A stretch of 64,000 nucleotides of DNA from Marmoricola sp. URHB0036 (GTDB lineage Bacteria > Actinomycetota > Actinomycetes > Propionibacteriales > Nocardioidaceae): the NCBI RefSeq assembly GCF_000426045.1, contig NZ_AUEP01000011.1:1-64000 (forward strand). The letters are read 5' to 3'. Numbering within the stretch: position 1 is the stretch's first letter; the number at the start of each line of letters is the position of its first letter. The position numbers and the translations under genes were made by a program. Below are positions 54,541-64,000 of this stretch, in pieces. Below the pieces are notes generated by a model. That model did not search any database. It had not been told where the DNA came from and saw only the letters and a program-made list of their open reading frames with translations.

Positions 54541-54596
54541 TCCTGACGATTGCGAGCGGGCCTCGAGGGTCCGGGGCCGGCTCGCAACCGTCAGGA
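54541..54596. terminator. Bidirectional terminator hairpin after whiB
   Basis: TCCTGACGATTGCGAGC (54541-54557) pairs with GCTCGCAACCGTCAGGA (54580-54596), 17 positions with one mismatch, between convergent whiB and the metallopeptidase-family gene. It begins two bases after the whiB stop. Confidence 0.7.
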
Positions 54597-54615
54597 CTCA
54601 CCTCAGCGGTGCCCG

Positions 54616-55050
54616 TCAGGGCTCGTAGTCCGGGTGGACCTCCTCGGCCGGTACGCCGAGGTAGTCCGCCAGCTGCTCCACCACGACGGTGAGCAGCAGG
54701 GCCTCGAGGTCGGCACGGGTCTCGGCCCGGTGCTCGATCGGACGCCGGAACAGCACGAGTCGCGGCGGCACCACCTGGGTGGCCGGCACCAGCGAGGCCA
54801 GCGGCACCCGCGGCGCCACCCACGTGTGCGGCAGCACCGGGATGTCCTCGACCGCGAGCTCGACGGTGGCGAGCTCCTCGGGCCAACGCGACTCGACGTC
54901 GCTCATCACGTCGATCGCGACCTGGTCGAACAGCTCGCGCGAGCTCAGGTGTGCCGGCACCCGGCCACCCGGAGCGTCCAGGCCGAAGGCCGGCCCGCGC
55001 ATCCCCCGGCCGCGGCGGTCATGGATCTGCCCACGGATGTGACTGGTCAC
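54616..55050 (-). CDS. Metallopeptidase-family (Zincin_1) protein without HExxH
   Basis: 144 residues from GTG 55050. The family pattern is clear (FDQVAIDVMSDVESRWPEEL, VAVEDIPV-like VELAVEDIPVLPHTW, PPRLVLFRRPIEHR) but the zinc helix expected as HExxH reads VVVEQLADYLG, so zinc binding is unlikely. It corresponds to Rv3259 by position between whiB2 and the DUF3499 gene. Function unknown; perhaps a non-catalytic scaffold. Confidence 0.75.
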   Translation of the reverse strand: MTSHIRGQIHDRRGRGMRGPAFGLDAPGGRVPAHLSSRELFDQVAIDVMSDVESRWPEELATVELAVEDIPVLPHTWVAPRVPLASLVPATQVVPPRLVLFRRPIEHRAETRADLEALLLTVVVEQLADYLGVPAEEVHPDYEP

Positions 55051-55099
55051 GACCGCGAGCCTACGGCGAGGGGTCGCTCCTGCGTTGTAGCGTCCGAGC

Positions 55100-55456
55100 G
55101 TGGGTCTCCTCCGCCGTTGTTCTCGCACCGCCTGTGGGCGTCCTGCGACGACCACGCTCACCTACGTGTACGCCGACATGACCGCCGTGGTCGGGCCGCT
55201 CGCGACCTATGCCGAGCCGCATGCCTACGACCTCTGCGACCCGCACAGCGAGCGACTCTCCGCCCCCCGCGGCTGGGAGGTCCTCCGCCTCGCCCATGAC
55301 GACGATCGCGGCCCGTCCTCCGACGACCTGCTCGCGCTGGCCGACGCCGTCCGCGAGGCGGCCCAGCCGCGTCCGGTGGAGCAGCCGTTGCAGCCCGCCC
55401 GCCCGGTCGAGGGCACCCGTCGCGGCCACCTGACGGCCGTCCGCAGCGAGGACTGA
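55100..55456 (+). CDS. DUF3499 protein
   Basis: 118 residues, GTG start. The zinc-ribbon-like RRCSRTACGRPATTTLTYVY (Cys 7 and 12) with a later Cys in YDLCDPHS and GWEVLRLAHD are the DUF3499 signature. Corresponds to Rv3258c next to manB. Divergent from the metallopeptidase-family gene with a 49-bp gap; no function known. Confidence 0.85.
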   Translation: MGLLRRCSRTACGRPATTTLTYVYADMTAVVGPLATYAEPHAYDLCDPHSERLSAPRGWEVLRLAHDDDRGPSSDDLLALADAVREAAQPRPVEQPLQPARPVEGTRRGHLTAVRSED

Positions 55457-55509
55457 CCGGAGGACTGACCGGAGGCTGACGGCGGCGCGGCCCCGGCTAG
55501 GGTCGGGAC

Positions 55510-56877
55510 ATGTCGACCAGTGACCCTGCCGCCCTGGCCGCCACCTTCAAGGCCTACGACGTCCGGGGCACCGTCCCCGACCAGGTCGACGAGGACCTCG
55601 CCCGTCGGGTGGGCAACGCCTTCGTCACCGTCACGGGGGCCGAGGCCGTCGTGGTGGGCCACGACATGCGCCCCTCCTCGCCCGGGATGTCCCGCGCCTT
55701 CGCCGAGGGTGCGGCGCGCGCCGGTGCCGATGTCGTGCTGATCGGCCTGGCCTCGACCGACCAGCTCTACTTCGCCTCCGGGCGGCTGCAGCGCCCCGGC
55801 GCGATGTTCACGGCGAGCCACAACCCGGCTCGCTACAACGGCATCAAGATGTGCCACGCGGAGGCCGCCCCCATCGGCATGGAGACCGGGCTGGCCGAGA
55901 TCCGCGACCGGGTGGCCTCCGGCGAGACGACCACCGCCGGGACTCGTGGCGAGATCACCGAGCAGGACGTGCTGGCCGACTATGCGTCGTACCTGCTCGA
56001 CCTGGCGCCGGTGACCGGTCGCCACCTCCGCGTGGTGGTCGACGCCGGCAACGGGATGGCCGGCCTGACCGCGCCGGCGGTGCTCGGCCGGCTGGACCTC
56101 GACGTCGAGGAGCTGTTCTTCGAGCTCGACGGCACCTTCCCCAATCACGAGGCCAACCCGATCGAGCCGGCCAACCTGGTCGACCTCCAGGCCAAGGTGA
56201 TCGAGACCGGCGCCGACATCGGCCTGGCCTTCGACGGTGACGCCGACCGCTGCTTCCTGGTCGACGAGCGCGGCGAGCTGGTCAGCCCGAGCGTGCTCAC
56301 CGCGCTGATCGCCGCCCGCGAGCTGGCCAAGGAGCCCGGGGCGACGGTGATCCACAACCTGATCACCTCGCGGGCGGTGCCCGAGATCGTCGAGGAGCTC
56401 GGCGGCAAACCGGTGCGGACGCGCGTCGGGCACTCCTTCATCAAGGCCCGGATGGCCGAGACCGGGGCGATCTTCGGCGGGGAGCACTCGGGTCACTTCT
56501 ACTTTCGCGACTTCTGGCGTGCCGACTCCGGGATGCTCGCCGCCTTGCACGCGCTCGCCGCGCTGGCGGAGTCGGACGCCCCGCTCTCGGAGGTGCTGGC
56601 GCCCTACGTGCGCCACGTCGCCAGCGGCGAGATCAACTCCGAGGTCGCCGACCAGGCCGCCATCCTGGCCGAGCTCGAGCAGACCTGGGGCAGCCGCGAG
56701 GACGTGGAGGTGGACCAGCTCGACGGGCTCACCGTCACCCATGCCGACTGGTGGTTCAATGTTCGCGCGTCCAACACCGAACCGCTCCTGCGGCTCAACG
56801 CCGAGGGCGCCGACGGTGCCACCATGGCCCGGGTCCGCGACGACGTCCTGGCCGTCATCCGAAGGAGCGACCGATGA
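55510..56877 (+). CDS. manB: Phosphomannomutase/phosphoglucomutase
   Basis: 455 residues. Phosphohexomutase motifs: phosphoserine loop TASHNPARYNG (Ser 103), metal loop DGDADR (242-247), sugar loop GGEHSGHFYFRD and phosphate-binding RASNTEPLLRLN. It converts mannose-6-P to mannose-1-P for ManC, feeding GDP-mannose to wall and lipid glycans. Its stop overlaps the Trm112 start (ATGA). Confidence 0.95.
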   Translation: MSTSDPAALAATFKAYDVRGTVPDQVDEDLARRVGNAFVTVTGAEAVVVGHDMRPSSPGMSRAFAEGAARAGADVVLIGLASTDQLYFASGRLQRPGAMFTASHNPARYNGIKMCHAEAAPIGMETGLAEIRDRVASGETTTAGTRGEITEQDVLADYASYLLDLAPVTGRHLRVVVDAGNGMAGLTAPAVLGRLDLDVEELFFELDGTFPNHEANPIEPANLVDLQAKVIETGADIGLAFDGDADRCFLVDERGELVSPSVLTALIAARELAKEPGATVIHNLITSRAVPEIVEELGGKPVRTRVGHSFIKARMAETGAIFGGEHSGHFYFRDFWRADSGMLAALHALAALAESDAPLSEVLAPYVRHVASGEINSEVADQAAILAELEQTWGSREDVEVDQLDGLTVTHADWWFNVRASNTEPLLRLNAEGADGATMARVRDDVLAVIRRSDR

Positions 56878-57044
56878 ACCTCGACCGCCATCTGCTCGAC
56901 GTGATCGTGTGCCCGGCCTGCCGGCAGTCGCTCGCCGCCGACGAAGCGGCCCAGGAGCTGGTCTGCGTCGGTTGCGGCCTGGCCTACCCGGTGCGCGACG
57001 ACATCCCCGTCCTGTTGGTCGACGAGGCGCACAAGCCGGCCTGA
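56874..57044 (+). CDS. Trm112-family small zinc-ribbon protein
   Basis: 56 residues. Two Cys pairs C13/C16 (VCPACRQSL) and C31/C34 (VCVGCGLAYPVRDDIPVLL) form a Trm112p zinc ribbon. Bacterial members partner methyltransferases or act in lipid/glycan pathways. ATGA overlap with manB and 13 bp before the SIS gene: same operon. Confidence 0.9.
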   Translation: MNLDRHLLDVIVCPACRQSLAADEAAQELVCVGCGLAYPVRDDIPVLLVDEAHKPA

Positions 57045-57057
57045 GAGGTCCACGGCG

Positions 57058-58077
57058 ATGACCTTCGACGACGGCCTCCTCGACGACGAGACGGCGCTGG
57101 CTCGGGCCGACGTACGCCTGCGCTACCTGGCCGAGAGCGGCGCCCGCGTACGCCGGGAGGCCGTGGCTGCCCAGGAAGCCGTCCTCGAGGCGATGCAGCG
57201 GCTCTCCGACGAGCAGCCGCGTGCGGTGGTGGCAGCCGGTCCCGACTCCCGGCTGCTCCGTGCGGTGCTGGAGCCGGTCTGCCCGGTGCCGTTCGTCGCC
57301 TGGCCGGGACCGGGACTGCCCGGTTGGGCCGGCAGCCTCGACCTCGTGGTGGTGCTCGCGCCCGAGGGCGACGACCCGGGCACGGCGGCCGGCGTCGCGG
57401 AAGCCGTACGACGAGGCTGCCAGCTGGTCGTGGCCGCACCCGAGGAGTCCCTGGTCGGGCAGCACGCGCAGGGTCGCTACGCCACCCTCCTGCCGACCCA
57501 GACCGGTGACCAGCTCGCCATCGCCGTGGTGGTGCTCGACCTGCTCGACCGTGTGCACCTCGGGCCGCAGACCGACCCCAACGTGGTCGCCGACGCGCTC
57601 GACGAGATCGCGGTGTCCTGCAGCCCCCATCACGACCTGGCGGTCAACCCGGCCAAGATCCTGGCCATCGGCATCGCCGACTCCAACCCGGTGCTGTGGG
57701 GCGGCACCGTGCTCGCCGCCCGCGCGGCCCGCCGGATCGCGGAGTCCATCCGCCGCGCGACCGGCCGGACCGCCCTGGCCGCGGACGCCGAGCACCTGCT
57801 GCCCGTCCTGGAGGCGACGGCGCCGGCCGACGTCTTCGCCGATCCCTTCGCCGACGGCGGTGCCCAGCGCCGGCCGGCCCTGGTGCTGCTGGACGACGTC
57901 ACCGGCGACCCGACGGTGCTCGAGACCCGCCAGAAGCTCGAGCAGACCGCGCACGACCACGGCGTACGCGTGGAGTCCATCGCCTCGGAGGCCGACGGCG
58001 ACGTGGCGCGCTACGCGGCACTGCTCTCGACAGGCACCTATGCCGCGGCGTACCTCCAGCTCGGGCTGGACGCCTGA
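57058..58077 (+). CDS. SIS-domain phosphosugar isomerase-like protein
   Basis: 339 residues. The double SIS layout of bifunctional phosphoglucose/phosphomannose isomerases is visible (VVVLAPEGDDPGTAAGVAEA, then a PMI-like C-terminal half: IADSNPVLWGGTVLAARAAR) but the SYSGNTEET-type active-site loop of true PMIs is altered to VVLAPEGDDPGT. It corresponds to Rv3256c, between manB and manA in M. tuberculosis; here no manA follows. Perhaps regulatory or with lost activity. Confidence 0.8.
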   Translation: MTFDDGLLDDETALARADVRLRYLAESGARVRREAVAAQEAVLEAMQRLSDEQPRAVVAAGPDSRLLRAVLEPVCPVPFVAWPGPGLPGWAGSLDLVVVLAPEGDDPGTAAGVAEAVRRGCQLVVAAPEESLVGQHAQGRYATLLPTQTGDQLAIAVVVLDLLDRVHLGPQTDPNVVADALDEIAVSCSPHHDLAVNPAKILAIGIADSNPVLWGGTVLAARAARRIAESIRRATGRTALAADAEHLLPVLEATAPADVFADPFADGGAQRRPALVLLDDVTGDPTVLETRQKLEQTAHDHGVRVESIASEADGDVARYAALLSTGTYAAAYLQLGLDA

Positions 58078-58110
58078 GGGTCGCTGGCCCCGGCTCGCTA
58101 CGCTGCCGCC

Positions 58111-59055
58111 ATGTCAACCGAAGGCGGCAACCGGGCTGTCGTGGCGGCGCTCCTGGCCAACACCGGCATCGCCGTCACGAAGTTCATCGCGTTCGCGCTG
58201 ACCGCGTCCTCCTCGATGCTGGCGGAGGCGATCCACTCGGTCGCCGACTCCGGCAACCAGCTGTTGCTCCTCCTCGGCGGCCGCCGGGCCCGCAAGGACG
58301 CGACGCCGGAGCACCCCTTCGGCTACGGGCGCGAGCGCTACATCTACGGCTTCATCGTGGCCATCGTGCTGTTCAGCGTCGGTGGCCTGTTCGCGCTCTA
58401 CGAGGCGTACCACAAGTGGCACCACCTCCATGAGCACCCGGGCGACATGGGCGAGCTCGACGGCCGCTGGTGGTGGGTGCCGCTGCTGGTGCTGGGCGTA
58501 GCCATCGCGATGGAGTCGTTCAGCTTCCGTACGGCGATCCACGAGTCCAACCAGGTGCGCGGCGACGCCAACTGGGTCCAGTTCGTACGACGGGCCAAGG
58601 CGCCCGAGCTGCCGGTGATCCTGCTGGAGGACTTCGCCGCCCTCACCGGTCTCGGCTTCGCGCTGTTCGGGGTCGGGCTCACCCTGATCACCAAGCAGCC
58701 CATGTTCGACGTGATCGGCACCGCCATGATCGGGCTGCTGCTCGTCGCCGTCGCGGTGATCCTGGCCATCGAGACCAAGAGCCTGCTGCTCGGCGAGGCC
58801 GCCAGCCCCGATGCCCAACGCCGGATCCGCGAGGCGATCGAGGCCAGCGAGGGGATCGACGGTGTGATCCACATGAAGACGATGCACCTCGGTCCCGACG
58901 AGCTGCTGGTGGCGGTGAAGATCGCCGTCTCCGCCTCGGACACCGCGGCCCAGGTGGCCAGCGCCATCGACACTGCCGAGATCGCCATCCGCGAGGCCGA
59001 GCCGACGGCGCGCGTCATTTACCTCGAACCCGACCTGCGTAGGGTCATGTCCTAG
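58111..59055 (+). CDS. Cation diffusion facilitator transporter
   Basis: 314 residues. Six TM helices, metal site HxxxD in TM2 (AEAIHSVADSGNQ: His 42, Asp 46), the family's GRRRARKDATPEHPFGYGRE cytoplasmic loop region, and a C-terminal cytoplasmic domain. It exports divalent cations (Zn, Fe, Mn or Co) in exchange for protons. A second metal site in TM5 reads LEDFAALTG. Confidence 0.85.
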   Translation: MSTEGGNRAVVAALLANTGIAVTKFIAFALTASSSMLAEAIHSVADSGNQLLLLLGGRRARKDATPEHPFGYGRERYIYGFIVAIVLFSVGGLFALYEAYHKWHHLHEHPGDMGELDGRWWWVPLLVLGVAIAMESFSFRTAIHESNQVRGDANWVQFVRRAKAPELPVILLEDFAALTGLGFALFGVGLTLITKQPMFDVIGTAMIGLLLVAVAVILAIETKSLLLGEAASPDAQRRIREAIEASEGIDGVIHMKTMHLGPDELLVAVKIAVSASDTAAQVASAIDTAEIAIREAEPTARVIYLEPDLRRVMS

Positions 59056-59058
59056 AAT
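59053..59058 (+). promoter_or_regulatory. -10 box before the ahcY leader
   Basis: TAGAAT overlaps the stop codon of the cation-efflux gene and lies five bases before the ATG of a short leader ORF, so transcription could start at or near that ATG. Confidence 0.5.
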
Positions 59059-59063
59059 CGAAG

Positions 59064-59141
59064 ATGCGCCTTTCGCACGAGATCGTGGTCAGACGCTCGC
59101 GCTCTTTCTGCGCGCCACCACGACACATGACCCCTCGCTGA
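59064..59141 (+). CDS. 25-residue putative leader peptide upstream of ahcY
   Basis: Reads MRLSHEIVVRRSRSFCAPPR then HMTPR; starts just after a -10 box (leaderless) and stops 15 bases before the ahcY ATG. Basic, with Arg runs and one Cys, like the short regulatory leader peptides placed before sulfur-metabolism genes in actinobacteria. Regulatory function is inferred. Confidence 0.45.
   Translation: MRLSHEIVVRRSRSFCAPPRHMTPR
59083..59123 (+). other. Two-level hairpin in the ahcY leader
   Basis: TCGTGGT (59083-59089) pairs with ACCACGA (59117-59123) and, inside it, CGCGC (59098-59102) with GCGCG (59110-59114). The structure lies within the leader ORF, so ribosome movement could open it; it does not match the known SAH riboswitch core. 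Confidence 0.5.
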
Positions 59142-59156
59142 AAAGGAACTTCACGC

Positions 59157-60587
<1,431 letters not shown>

Positions 60588-60600
60588 CCGAGGAGCTCGC

Positions 60601-61320
60601 GTGGCGCAGGCGGAGGTGGTGGCAGATCGGCCACGGGTGCTCGTCGTCGACGACGACGCCGCCCTGGCCGAGATGCTCACCCTCGTCCTGCGCAACGAGG
60701 GGTTCGTCAGCGAGATCGTCACGCGCGGTGACGAGGCAATGGCGGTCTTCCGTTCGTTCCGCCCCGACGTGGTGCTGCTCGACCTGATGCTGCCCGGCAA
60801 GGACGGCATCGACGTCTGCCGCGAGATCCGCGCCGAGTCCGGCGTACCCATCGTGATGCTGACCGCGCGCAGTGACACGGTCGACGTGGTCGTCGGCCTC
60901 GAGTCCGGGGCCGACGACTACGTCGCGAAGCCGTTCAAGCCCAAGGAGCTGATCGCCCGCATCCGGGCGCGGGTACGCCGCTTCGAGGTGCCCACGCCGG
61001 AGGACCTGCACATCGGCGACCTGGTCATCGACGTCACCGGCCACGAGGTCACCCGCGCGGGCAGTCCCATCGGGTTGACCCCGCTGGAGTTCGACCTGCT
61101 CGTGTGCCTGGCCCAGAACCCACGCAAGGTGTTCACGCGCGAGGTCCTGCTGGAGCAGGTCTGGGGCTACCGCCACGCCGCCGACACCCGGCTGGTCAAC
61201 GTGCACGTCCAGCGACTTCGCGCCAAGATCGAGGTCGACCCCGAGAATCCCACGATCGTGCTGACCGTCCGTGGTGTGGGCTACAAGGCGGGCAGCGCGG
61301 ATGAGCCCGCAGGGGACTGA
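60601..61320 (+). CDS. mtrA: Response regulator MtrA
   Basis: 239 residues, GTG start. Receiver: acidic pair VVDDDA, phospho-acceptor Asp 61 (LLDLMLPGKDG), Thr in MLTARSD, Lys in AKPFKPKEL. OmpR winged helix: LTPLEFDLLVCLAQNPRKVF, RLVNVHVQRLRAKIE. Global regulator of cell division and wall hydrolases in actinobacteria. Overlaps mtrB by 20 bp. Confidence 0.95.
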   Translation: MAQAEVVADRPRVLVVDDDAALAEMLTLVLRNEGFVSEIVTRGDEAMAVFRSFRPDVVLLDLMLPGKDGIDVCREIRAESGVPIVMLTARSDTVDVVVGLESGADDYVAKPFKPKELIARIRARVRRFEVPTPEDLHIGDLVIDVTGHEVTRAGSPIGLTPLEFDLLVCLAQNPRKVFTREVLLEQVWGYRHAADTRLVNVHVQRLRAKIEVDPENPTIVLTVRGVGYKAGSADEPAGD

Positions 61321-62932
61321 GGGACGCTTCCGGCTCTGGGCACTGGTGCGTGCCTGGCCGAGCAGCGCGCTGCACCTGTGGCGCCGGTCGCTGCGCACGC
61401 GTGTCGTGACCGCGATCGTGGTGCTGAGCGCGGTGGTCGTCGGCTCGGTCGGTTTCATGGTGATGCGGCAGATCTCCAGCGGCCTGGTCAAGGGCCGGGT
61501 GGACAGCTCGGTGGCCGAGGCCCGCACCGAGACCTCGACGGCGCGCGAGCTGCTGAATTCGGCCGGTGGCAGCGACTACGACCCCGAGACACAGCTGCGG
61601 CTGCTGGCGGAGAACCTCGTCTCGCGCGGCGAGGTCAAGGGGTTCGACGTCGTGGTCCGCGGACCGGTCGGCACGGGCAGCACCGCCGGCGGCGTACGCA
61701 CCACACCCGCGGTCGACATCGCGAGCGTCCCGGCCAACCTGCGCAGGACGGTGGAGGACGACGGCAGCAACGGTGTGGCCTGGACCTACACCCGGATCCG
61801 CCACCTCGCGACGTCAACGACGGACCGGGTCGACGAGCCCGGAGTGGCCGTCGGCTCGACCGTGGTGCTGCCGTCCGACGGCGGCACCTACGCGCTCTAC
61901 TACCTGTTCCCGATGGACGAGGAGCAGCAGACGCTCCTGCTCCTCCGTCGGGTGCTGCTGACTGCCGGCATCCTCCTGCTGCTCCTCGTCGCCGGAGTCG
62001 CTGCCCTGGTGACGCGCCAGGTGATCACCCCGGTCCGGCTCGCCCGCCGCGTCGCGGAGCGGATCGCCTCCGGACGGCTCGAGGAGCGGATGCACGTCTC
62101 GGGGGAGGACGACATCGCCCGGCTCGCGATGTCGTTCAACCAGATGGCCGAGGCGCTGCAGTCGCAGATCCGCAAGCTGGTGGAGCTCTCCCGGGTGCAG
62201 CGCACCTTCGTCTCCGACGTCTCCCACGAGCTGCGCACTCCGTTGACGACGGTGCGGATGGCCGGCGACGTGCTGCACGACGCGCGCGAGAGCTTCGACC
62301 CGGTCACGGCGCGGGCGGCCGAGCTGCTGCAGACCGAGCTCGACCGGTTCGAGAACCTGCTCGGCGACCTGCTCGAGATCAGCCGGTTCGACGCCGGCGC
62401 CGCGGTGCTCGAGCTCGACGACACCAATCTCGGCGACGTCGTCCACCGCGTCGTGGGCACCGTCGCACCTGTGGCGTTGCAACGCGGCGTCCCGGTGCGC
62501 GTGGTGGACGACGGCGTGTTCATGGTCGAGGCCGACGTACGCCGGGTCGAGCGGATCGTCCGCAACCTGCTGACCAACGCGATCGACCATGCCGAGGGCA
62601 GCGAGGTGACCGTCCGGCTCGCCTCCGACGGGGAGGCCACCGCGTTGACGGTGCGCGACCACGGGATCGGGCTCCAGCCGGGCCAGTCGGCCATGGTGTT
62701 CAACCGCTTCTGGCGAGCCGACCCGGCCCGCGCCCGCGCCACCGGGGGCACCGGTCTCGGCCTGGCCATCGCGCTCGAGGACGCGCGGCTGCACGGTGGC
62801 TGGCTGCAGGCCTGGGGCACGCCGGGTGGGGGAGCGCAGTTCCGGCTGACCCTGCCGCGCCGTGCCGGCGACCCGCTGACCCACAGCCCGCTCCCGCTCG
62901 TGCCGCGCGACGTCCCGGAGAGTGTCACGTGA
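61301..62932 (+). CDS. mtrB: Sensor histidine kinase MtrB
   Basis: 543 residues from ATG 61301. TM1 (~36-54, VVTAIVVLSAVVVGSVGFM), extracellular sensor ~60-210, TM2 (~212-237), HAMP, HisKA with phospho-acceptor His 309 (VSDVSHELRTPLTTVRM), ATPase boxes NLLTNAIDHA, DHGIGL and GGTGLGLAIA. The extracellular domain is MtrB-like. It phosphorylates MtrA. Its stop overlaps lpqB by four bases. Confidence 0.95.
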   Translation: MSPQGTEGRFRLWALVRAWPSSALHLWRRSLRTRVVTAIVVLSAVVVGSVGFMVMRQISSGLVKGRVDSSVAEARTETSTARELLNSAGGSDYDPETQLRLLAENLVSRGEVKGFDVVVRGPVGTGSTAGGVRTTPAVDIASVPANLRRTVEDDGSNGVAWTYTRIRHLATSTTDRVDEPGVAVGSTVVLPSDGGTYALYYLFPMDEEQQTLLLLRRVLLTAGILLLLLVAGVAALVTRQVITPVRLARRVAERIASGRLEERMHVSGEDDIARLAMSFNQMAEALQSQIRKLVELSRVQRTFVSDVSHELRTPLTTVRMAGDVLHDARESFDPVTARAAELLQTELDRFENLLGDLLEISRFDAGAAVLELDDTNLGDVVHRVVGTVAPVALQRGVPVRVVDDGVFMVEADVRRVERIVRNLLTNAIDHAEGSEVTVRLASDGEATALTVRDHGIGLQPGQSAMVFNRFWRADPARARATGGTGLGLAIALEDARLHGGWLQAWGTPGGGAQFRLTLPRRAGDPLTHSPLPLVPRDVPESVT

Positions 62933-64000
62933 GCGCCCGTCGAGTGCTGGCAGCGATCGTCGCCGTGCTGGCGGTCGCGCTGACCGGCTGCGCCACCCTT
63001 CCGGAGTCCGGGCCGGTGCACCGCGCGTCGTCGGAGGAGGCCGACCGGCCCCAGGACCCGCCGTACTTCAGCCCGCCGGGACCGGCCCAGGACGGCAGCC
63101 CGTCGGCCATCGTCTCGGGGTTCCTGCTCGCCATGCAGGCCAACCCGCTGAGCACCTCGGTGGCGCGCTCCTACCTGACCGAGCACGCCCGGGCCTCGTG
63201 GAAGCCGAACGACGGCACCATCATCTACGACGCCTACACCGTGCGGCAGACCACGGACGGCGCCGTGGTCCGGTTGGCCGACACCCACCGTCTCGACGCC
63301 CGCGGCGGGTGGCAGAACACGCCGCCCGGGCGGTCGCTGGACCTGCGGTTCGACCTCGTCTCCGAGCACGGCCAGTGGCGCATCGACAACCCGACCAACG
63401 CGTTGATCGTGCGCACCTCGTTCTTCGAGAGCAGCTTCGCCCGGTTCAACCTCTACTTCTACGACCAGACCGGTCGGGTGCTGCTGCCCGACCCGGTGTT
63501 CATCCCGCGCGGCGAGCAGACGGCCACCAACCTGGTGCGCGGGCTGCTCGCCGGACCTGGCTCGACGCTGGCGGAGGTGAGCCGGTCGGCGCTGCCCGAG
63601 CGCACCGACCTCGACCTGTCGGTCGTCGTGACCGAGAGCGGAGTGGCCGAGGTGCCCCTCAGTCGCGACGTCCTCAGGGCAGCGCCCGGCGAGCTCAGCC
63701 GGGCCGTCGACCAGCTGGCGTGGACCCTGCGTCAGGTTCCCGGCATCGAGCGGGTGCGCATCACCGTCGCCGGCGCGACCGTGCCGCTCTCCGGTGGCCG
63801 GATCGACGCCCCGGTCACCAGCGGCAACGAGTTCGACGCCGCGGGGCCCGACACAGCGGCGCTGTGGGGACTGCGCGGCGGCCGTGTGGTCGACCTCGCC
63901 AGCCCGACCGGCACGGCGACCACCGGACCGCTCGGTCGCCCCGGCTACTCGATGCGCAGCCTCGCCGTGAGCGAGTCCCCGCGCAGGCTGGCTGCCGTCT
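62929..64000 (+). CDS. lpqB: Lipoprotein LpqB, 3' end beyond the window
   Basis: Open from GTG 62929 to the window edge (357 codons). Lipoprotein signal with lipobox LTGCA (Cys 21). An N-terminal NTF2/Sigma-like region (GFLLAMQANPLSTSVARSYL) and a GerMN domain (NLVRGLLAGPGSTLAEVS to TLRQVPGIERVRITV) are complete; the C-terminal beta-propeller starts near the end. LpqB is the extracellular partner of MtrB in actinobacteria and modulates its activity. No stop is reached inside the window. Confidence 0.9.
   Translation, partial: MSARRVLAAIVAVLAVALTGCATLPESGPVHRASSEEADRPQDPPYFSPPGPAQDGSPSAIVSGFLLAMQANPLSTSVARSYLTEHARASWKPNDGTIIYDAYTVRQTTDGAVVRLADTHRLDARGGWQNTPPGRSLDLRFDLVSEHGQWRIDNPTNALIVRTSFFESSFARFNLYFYDQTGRVLLPDPVFIPRGEQTATNLVRGLLAGPGSTLAEVSRSALPERTDLDLSVVVTESGVAEVPLSRDVLRAAPGELSRAVDQLAWTLRQVPGIERVRITVAGATVPLSGGRIDAPVTSGNEFDAAGPDTAALWGLRGGRVVDLASPTGTATTGPLGRPGYSMRSLAVSESPRRLAAV

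Noticed and set aside
55225-57960. 911-codon open frame on the minus strand
   Set aside because: It is the antisense of manB, Trm112 and the SIS gene, all clearly real; no motif in the antisense product.
59056-59156. SAH riboswitch before ahcY
   Set aside because: Hairpins are present but the conserved core sequence I know for SAH riboswitches is not; a leader ORF explains the region better.

Overview
The window is GC-rich throughout with dense, often overlapping genes, many GTG starts and several genes that look leaderless. The gene content (mtrA-mtrB-lpqB, a WhiB2-type regulator, coenzyme F420 genes, UDP-galactopyranose mutase and galactofuranosyltransferases, gpgS with folP2, LytR-CpsA-Psr proteins) points to an actinobacterium. 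The protein types and the small palindromic repeats fit Nocardioidaceae (Nocardioides-like) better than a mycobacterium; that placement is inferred from gene content only. No tRNA, rRNA, CRISPR array, transposase or prophage gene was found.

Layout. 1-7.6 kb: a 5'-truncated 2-oxoglutarate/Fe(II) oxygenase behind a Gly-Thr-Asp repeat, then small stress or accessory genes (RibD/DHFR-like, DinB-like, a membrane LuxR regulator with a divergent membrane protein, a cupin, an ArsR-SRPBCC pair, an SGNH hydrolase). 7.6-16.2 kb: a pair of tandem palindromes, a FrsA-like hydrolase, a TfoX-like protein, a Tat-protein/DUF4331/small-protein operon, an oxidoreductase, a tyrosine phosphatase and a lipoprotein. 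16.3-19.5 kb: an F420-dependent NADP reductase, acyl-CoA dehydrogenase, truncated haemoglobin and crotonase, tightly coupled. 19.8-24.4 kb: a zinc alcohol dehydrogenase, gpgS, an inverted array of short repeats, folP2-like, a hypothetical protein and a dienelactone hydrolase. 24.4-30.7 kb: a ribbon-helix-helix regulator with a perfect operator over its own start codon, DUF4097 and a 42-residue ORF; DUF2231 with a PaaK-like ligase; an FAD oxidoreductase divergent from a GAF-LuxR regulator.

30.8-36.0 kb is the most unusual part: a four-gene operon of an ECF sigma factor, a 168-residue soluble protein, a subtilisin-type protease without signal peptide, and a TPR-CHAT caspase-like protease. It resembles the sigma-control part of the type III-E CRISPR (Craspase) system, without any CRISPR component, and is my main candidate for an undescribed signalling or defence module.

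36-50.2 kb is wall-polymer assembly: two LCP proteins, a protein with two fused GT2 domains (the first GlfT1-like), Glf, GlfT2, the Wzm/Wzt exporter and a secreted amidase/FG-GAP protein. 50.2-64 kb follows the gene neighbourhood of M. tuberculosis Rv3268 down to Rv3244c: a TIGR03089 protein, mannose-1-phosphate guanylyltransferase, CofE/CofD (FbiB/FbiA), WhiB2, a metallopeptidase-family protein, DUF3499, ManB, (Trm112), an SIS protein, a cation efflux protein, AhcY, MtrA, MtrB and LpqB (cut by the window end). Together the right half covers GDP-mannose supply, galactan building and export, ligation to the wall, F420 synthesis, and the two-component system that controls wall hydrolases and division in relatives.

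The only gene-free stretch above 300 bp is 7630-8042, which holds the tandem palindromes.
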